Assembly: GCA_024224995.1 (NCBI GenBank)
Contig: JAAENB010001298.1
Coordinates: 1 to 8,022 of the forward strand
Origin: a bacterium
GTDB lineage: Bacteria > Spirochaetota > UBA4802 > UBA5550
DNA: 8,022 bases
Direction of reading: 5' to 3'
Each line of letters begins with the position of its first letter. The first letter of the stretch is position 1. Below are positions 6,152 to 8,022 of this stretch, in pieces. The notes below the pieces were generated by a model. The model was given only the letters and a program-made list of their open reading frames with translations, searched no databases and was not told where the DNA came from. A program made the position numbers and the translations under genes.

Positions 6152-6206
6152 TCTCACCACCCCAATCCCGTTAACAAACGAAAACATACAATATGGAGGA
6201 AAAAAA

Positions 6207-6971
6207 ATGCATAGAATGAATTATGCCCTGGACGGAAAAGTTGTACTGGTTACCGGCGGCAGCAGGGGAATTGGCCGGGAAATAGCCCGGACGCTGCTTG
6301 CTCAGAAGGCTAAAGTTATTATTTGCGGAAGAAAACTGGAAGGGCTTGAAGCTGCTGCTGAAGACCTCAATGGCGAGGATAACCTGATGACAATACAAGC
6401 CCATATTGCCAAAGTGGGTGATGTGGATTCCCTGTTCGACAAAATAATTGAAAAATTCTCACGGATCGACGTTCTTATTAATAATGTGGGTATGAATATT
6501 TTTACCCCTTCACTGTCAGAGTCCGACCCTACGATGTGGCAAAAAATTATCGATTCCAATCTTAACGGAACCTATCTTTGTTCCAGGCGGGCCGCAGCTA
6601 TAATGACAGAACAAAAGGGCGGAAAAATAGTAAACATCTCCTCTACCGCGGGCAGCAAAGCATCCCCTGGAATGGGAATATACGGTATAGCCAAAGCCGG
6701 TATTGAGATGATGACCAAAGTCCTGGCAGCAGAACTGGCCATGTTCAATGTCCAGGTTAACACTGTTGCTCCTGCCATGGTACGGACCGAGTTCAGCAAA
6801 CCATTCTGGTCCAACACGGAAATTCACAGTGAAATCATCAAGGGAATTCCCCTGGGAAGAATTGCCGAACCCTCAGAAGTTGTACACCCGGTACTCTTCC
6901 TGGCATCGGACGGTGCGAGTTTTATTACGGGCCAGACTCTAACAGTCGATGGCGGGTCTTCGGTTAAATAG
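6207..6971 (+). CDS. Short-chain dehydrogenase/reductase (classical SDR)
   Basis: A 254-residue NAD(P)-dependent oxidoreductase with the Rossmann motif TGGSRGIG (16-23), NNVG (92-95, a variant of NNAG), catalytic Asn118, Ser146, Tyr159 and Lys163 (YGIAK), and the usual C-terminal GQTLTVDGG. The Arg in the glycine motif (R20) and R42 after the second strand suggest NADP(H), a weak inference. The start at 6207 has GGAGG 7 nt upstream; an ATG at 6216 is a possible alternative. In this context it probably interconverts a keto- and a hydroxyacyl-CoA that the dehydratase uses. SDRs such as BadH play a comparable part beside benzoyl-CoA reductase genes. FabG-like fatty-acid roles cannot be excluded. 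Its stop is 1 nt before the activator start, implying coupled translation. Confidence 0.92.
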   Translation: MHRMNYALDGKVVLVTGGSRGIGREIARTLLAQKAKVIICGRKLEGLEAAAEDLNGEDNLMTIQAHIAKVGDVDSLFDKIIEKFSRIDVLINNVGMNIFTPSLSESDPTMWQKIIDSNLNGTYLCSRRAAAIMTEQKGGKIVNISSTAGSKASPGMGIYGIAKAGIEMMTKVLAAELAMFNVQVNTVAPAMVRTEFSKPFWSNTEIHSEIIKGIPLGRIAEPSEVVHPVLFLASDGASFITGQTLTVDGGSSVK

Positions 6972-6972
6972 C

Positions 6973-7740
6973 ATGATTACAGCAGGAATAGATATAGGCT
7001 CAATAACCACCAAAGCTGCAATACTTTCCGATGGAAAGCTTGTTGGCACTAAAGTTTCATTTACCGGGTATAACGCGAAAAACGCCGGGCAGAGAATTTT
7101 TGATGAACTTCTGGCGGAAGTGAACATGGACGCCTCTTCCATAGACAAGATCATTGCTACGGGGTACGGCAGGAACAGTGTCACGTTCGCGGATAAAGCC
7201 CTTACGGAAATTATTTGCCACGGAGCCGGAGCCTATTTTCAGAATTCACACATCCGGTCCATTATCGACATAGGCGGCCAGGACAGTAAAGCGATCCTCC
7301 TGGACGCCAACGGAAACGTTAACAACTTTGCCATGAACGACAAATGCGCTGCCGGAACCGGCCGGTTCCTGGAAGTAATGGCCCGGGCTCTTGAAGTAGA
7401 CCTTGACGATTTTGGCGCGCTTTCCCTTCATTCGGACACCCCCTCAAAGATCAGCAGCATCTGCACGGTGTTTGCTGAGTCAGAAGTTATTTCCCTCATT
7501 TCCAAAGGCGAGATCCGGGACGACATTATTGCCGGAATACACGAGTCCGTTGCCGCAAGGGTTACCGCCCTTGCCAAACGGGTTGGAGTTACGGCCCCGC
7601 TTATGATGACCGGGGGAGTTGCCAAAAATATTGGCGTGGTTAAAGCCCTGGAGAAAAAGCTGGAAATGCCGTTGGAAGTGACGGAATCGGCCCAGGAAAA
7701 CGGGGCTATTGGGGCTGCGGTTATGGCGGGGAGATTGTAG
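6973..7740 (+). CDS. ATP-dependent activator of acyl-CoA dehydratase (HgdC/BcrA family)
   Basis: A 255-residue ASKHA-fold ATPase, expected to be a homodimer holding one [4Fe-4S] cluster between subunits and to drive an electron into the dehydratase at the cost of ATP. Visible motifs are the phosphate-1 loop DIGSITTK (7-14), GGQDSK (101-106), NDKCAAGTGRFLE with C125, SICTVFAESEV with C164, and the adenosine-site TGGVAKN (213-219). The 39-residue spacing between the two cysteines matches HgdC. Length is that of HgdC rather than the longer BcrA, and no second BcrD-like gene follows. The ATG at 6973 is 1 nt after the SDR stop and has only a weak ribosome site (GGCGGG within the SDR), so translational coupling is likely. 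Its last 18 codons lie inside the terminal inverted repeat. Confidence 0.93.
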   Translation: MITAGIDIGSITTKAAILSDGKLVGTKVSFTGYNAKNAGQRIFDELLAEVNMDASSIDKIIATGYGRNSVTFADKALTEIICHGAGAYFQNSHIRSIIDIGGQDSKAILLDANGNVNNFAMNDKCAAGTGRFLEVMARALEVDLDDFGALSLHSDTPSKISSICTVFAESEVISLISKGEIRDDIIAGIHESVAARVTALAKRVGVTAPLMMTGGVAKNIGVVKALEKKLEMPLEVTESAQENGAIGAAVMAGRL

Positions 7741-7762
7741 GGGAAGGTGATCGGTTAAGAAA
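7740..7762 (+). repeat. Second copy of the 23-bp post-stop motif
   Basis: Begins at the last base of the activator stop codon and matches 1242-1264 at 22 of 23 positions (T instead of A in GGTWAAG). Its inverted counterpart is 7947-7969. No other similarity extends beyond the block on either side. Confidence 0.75.
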
Positions 7763-7790
7763 AGGTTATGCGTCAAATATAAGGTATATC

Positions 7791-7918
7791 AACCCGGAAT
7801 GTAAATTATGCCTGCCCGGAGTAATACCTCTGCAGAACGTTCGGAACTCGCTTCGCTCAGACAGCCTCACAACCTGCCGAGGTATCACTCCGGGCAGGCA
7901 TAATTTACATTCCGGGTT
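7791..7918 (-). repeat. Inner palindromic element with conserved core (element D)
   Basis: This is the part of the terminal palindrome that is shared with the truncated copy at 1-74. The arms carry CCGGAATGTAA, CCCGGAG and CCTCTGCAG or their complements. The core on the minus strand reads TTGTGAGG, CTGTCTGAG, GCGAAGC, GAGTTCCG. The central GCGAAGC (7850-7856 on the complement) is the canonical form of the mini-hairpin. Outside 7791-7918 the palindrome continues with sequence not found in the other copies. Confidence 0.8.
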
Positions 7919-7968
7919 GATATACCTTATATTTGACGCATAACCTTTTCTTAACCGATCACCTTCCC

Positions 7969-8022
7969 CTACAATCTCCCCGCCATAACCGCGGCCCCAA
8001 TAGCCCCGTTTTCCTGGGCCGA
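7969..8022 (-). CDS. C-terminal end of a second, convergent activator copy (partial)
   Basis: Read on the minus strand from the window edge, this gives 17 codons and a TAG stop. The encoded C-terminus (SAQENGAIGAAVMAGRL) is identical to that of the activator ending at 7740. The one nucleotide difference, T to C at the pair 7716/7993, is a synonymous third-position change in an alanine codon. This suits a genuine paralogous gene facing the first one, but only 54 nt are visible and an assembly fold-back would give the same layout. Confidence 0.5.
   Translation of the reverse strand, partial: SAQENGAIGAAVMAGRL

Larger units (their letters stand above)
7687..8022. repeat. Long inverted repeat: 149-bp arms around a 38-nt core loop
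   Basis: Positions 7687-7835 and 7874-8022 are reverse complements with only three mismatched pairs (7716/7993, 7823/7886, 7831/7878). The centre (7836-7873) contains the conserved core of the palindromic elements, on the minus strand. The left arm spans the last 54 nt of the activator gene and all of its 3' flank. The repeat still pairs at the last base of the window, so the true arm may be longer. It may be a real inverted duplication or convergent paralogous loci. An assembly fold-back is possible, but the mismatches argue against a simple copy artefact. Confidence 0.92.

Noticed and set aside
6187..6192. TACAAT as a -10 box for an SDR-specific promoter
   Set aside because: No -35 match lies at a usable distance and the transcript would begin at the ribosome site.
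1..8022. CRISPR array, tRNA or rRNA genes
   Set aside because: No regularly spaced direct repeats with unique spacers and no cloverleaf or rRNA signature sequence were found on either strand by eye.

Overview
The window comes from a strictly anaerobic bacterium of moderate G+C content. The main evidence is a gene set for oxygen-sensitive, radical-type acyl-CoA chemistry: two subunits of the benzoyl-CoA reductase / 2-hydroxyacyl-CoA dehydratase family plus their ATP-driven [4Fe-4S] activator. Shine-Dalgarno sites are clear (AAGGAGG, GGAGG) and the best promoter is sigma-70-like. The taxon cannot be fixed from the sequence. A host-associated spirochaete (Treponema-like), a desulfobacterial lineage or a clostridial lineage would all fit, and I hold no strong preference.

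Layout. Positions 1-389 are non-coding and hold one truncated (1-74) and one complete (157-250) palindromic repeat, then a promoter. Positions 390-1232 encode a histone H1/AlgP-like protein: a roughly 130-residue N-terminal domain I do not recognise, then an Ala/Lys repeat tail. Positions 1233-1784 are non-coding. They hold a 23-bp motif shared with the far end of the window, another palindromic repeat (1343-1445), a strong promoter (1564-1592), a 19-bp operator-like palindrome at the expected transcription start, and a leader of about 185 nt with hairpins. Positions 1785-7740 carry five co-directional genes: acyl-CoA synthetase, BcrC/HgdB-like subunit, BcrB-like subunit, short-chain dehydrogenase/reductase, and BcrA/HgdC-like activator. 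Positions 7687-8022 form a near-perfect inverted repeat with 149-bp arms. It contains the last 18 codons of the activator gene, so the right edge of the window encodes the C-terminus of a second, convergent activator copy.

How the genes probably work together (inference from families). The synthetase charges a carboxylic acid to its CoA thioester. The activator hydrolyses ATP to inject one low-potential electron into the two-subunit iron-sulfur enzyme, which then dehydrates a hydroxyacyl-CoA or reduces a ring/enoyl-CoA. The SDR makes or oxidises the hydroxyacyl intermediate. A single activator of 255 residues, with no second BcrD-type ATPase, favours the dehydratase type with a homodimeric activator. 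The gene order C-B-SDR-A and the BcrB-like large subunit also recall benzoyl-CoA reductase clusters, so the substrate is open.

The least explained signal is the set of four dispersed palindromic elements. Each displays a conserved core of about 31-36 nt at the tip of a long stem. The stem sequences are unrelated in two of the elements, and inside the core there is a covarying 7-nt mini-hairpin.
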